From SG8-41 sp963699525 (lineage in GTDB: Bacteria; Pseudomonadota; Gammaproteobacteria; Burkholderiales; SG8-41): a stretch of 64,000 nt of DNA. Each line of letters begins with the position of its first letter. The stretch's first letter is position 1. Below are positions 63,924 to 64,000 of the stretch, one piece after another. The translations under genes were made by a program, and so were the position numbers. The stretch is taken from assembly GCA_963699525.1 (NCBI GenBank), contig CAVOUI010000018.1, positions 172,471-236,470 of the forward strand. Reading direction: 5' to 3'. The notes under the pieces are model-generated. The model saw only the letters and a list, made by a program, of their open reading frames with translations, was not told the DNA's origin and ran no database searches.

Positions 63924-64000
63924 GATAGATTATCTCTCAATAAAACGGTCAGAATGATAGAGCAAGCTTGATTTTATCTGTCTCTGAGTTAACCCATTTT

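Noticed and set aside
1..64000. rRNA, tRNA, transposase, integrase or phage genes
   Set aside because: Looked for conserved motifs and cloverleaf-like arms in the gaps and found none that could be supported.

Overview
The window reads as a high-GC betaproteobacterial chromosome segment (Burkholderiales-like) from base 1 to about 60,160. After that comes about 3.8 kb of much lower GC, different coding style and no matching context. The assignment rests on the block mdh / sdhCDAB-sdhE-gltA-sucAB-lpdA, on two tripartite tricarboxylate transporter (TTT) gene sets, and on the high-GC third-position codon use. No rRNA, tRNA, CRISPR array or insertion sequence was seen.

Layout. 1-2908 (minus): c-type cytochromes, among them a six-haem protein that joins a four-haem N-terminal part to a cytochrome c4-like pair of domains, behind a perfect FNR/Anr-type box. 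3058-17284: an unusually dense molybdenum/tungsten district. It holds moeA, a ModE-like regulator fused to a ligand-binding domain, tupBCA, a second ModA-like binding protein, a one-domain Mop protein, a MOT1-like permease, a MolABC/FecBCD-like ABC transporter, a short ModE, modABC, mobB, moaD and moaE. 17299-21198: a metallo-hydrolase, then an HD-GYP protein and a GGDEF/EAL protein that both lack key catalytic residues. 21240-28351: housekeeping genes nnr, purL, ppiC, bolA and yciB. 28419-41574: an organic-acid district with a carboxylase/biotin-carrier pair, an FAD-linked oxidase, two TTT sets in different gene order, a ketopantoate-reductase-like enzyme, a deacetylase, a DRE-TIM aldolase behind a second FNR-type box, and a binding-protein-like protein without a signal peptide. 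41601-48483: a 2-oxoacid dehydrogenase (E1 alpha, E1 beta, E2), a luciferase-like oxidoreductase, and prpC/prpD. 48489-60057: the TCA-cycle block.

How the genes fit together. The Mo/W district combines at least four probable oxyanion uptake routes, storage or buffering (Mop), sensing (two ModE-type proteins with candidate operators in front of tupB and modA) and cofactor assembly (MoeA, MobB, MoaD/E). The cell seems to invest heavily in molybdo- or tungsto-enzymes, although no such enzyme gene lies in the window. The two FNR-type boxes suggest that the cytochrome cluster and the DRE-TIM gene respond to low oxygen. The TTT sets, carboxylase, E1/E2 complex and TCA block suit growth on small carboxylic acids.

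Caveats. Many otherwise well-conserved genes are broken by one or a few small indels (for example tupB, tupC, the tup regulator, modC, nnr, accB, mdh and the HD/TPR genes). They sit in housekeeping as well as accessory genes, so consensus errors are more likely than mass pseudogenisation. The change at about 60,160 truncates an ORF just after lpdA and looks like either a chimeric join or the edge of an acquired island. The low-GC tail encodes, on the minus strand, an HD-domain protein, a possible degenerate NTPase segment and a protein with near-identical 43-residue TPRs, an arrangement reminiscent of bacterial conflict/signalling proteins.
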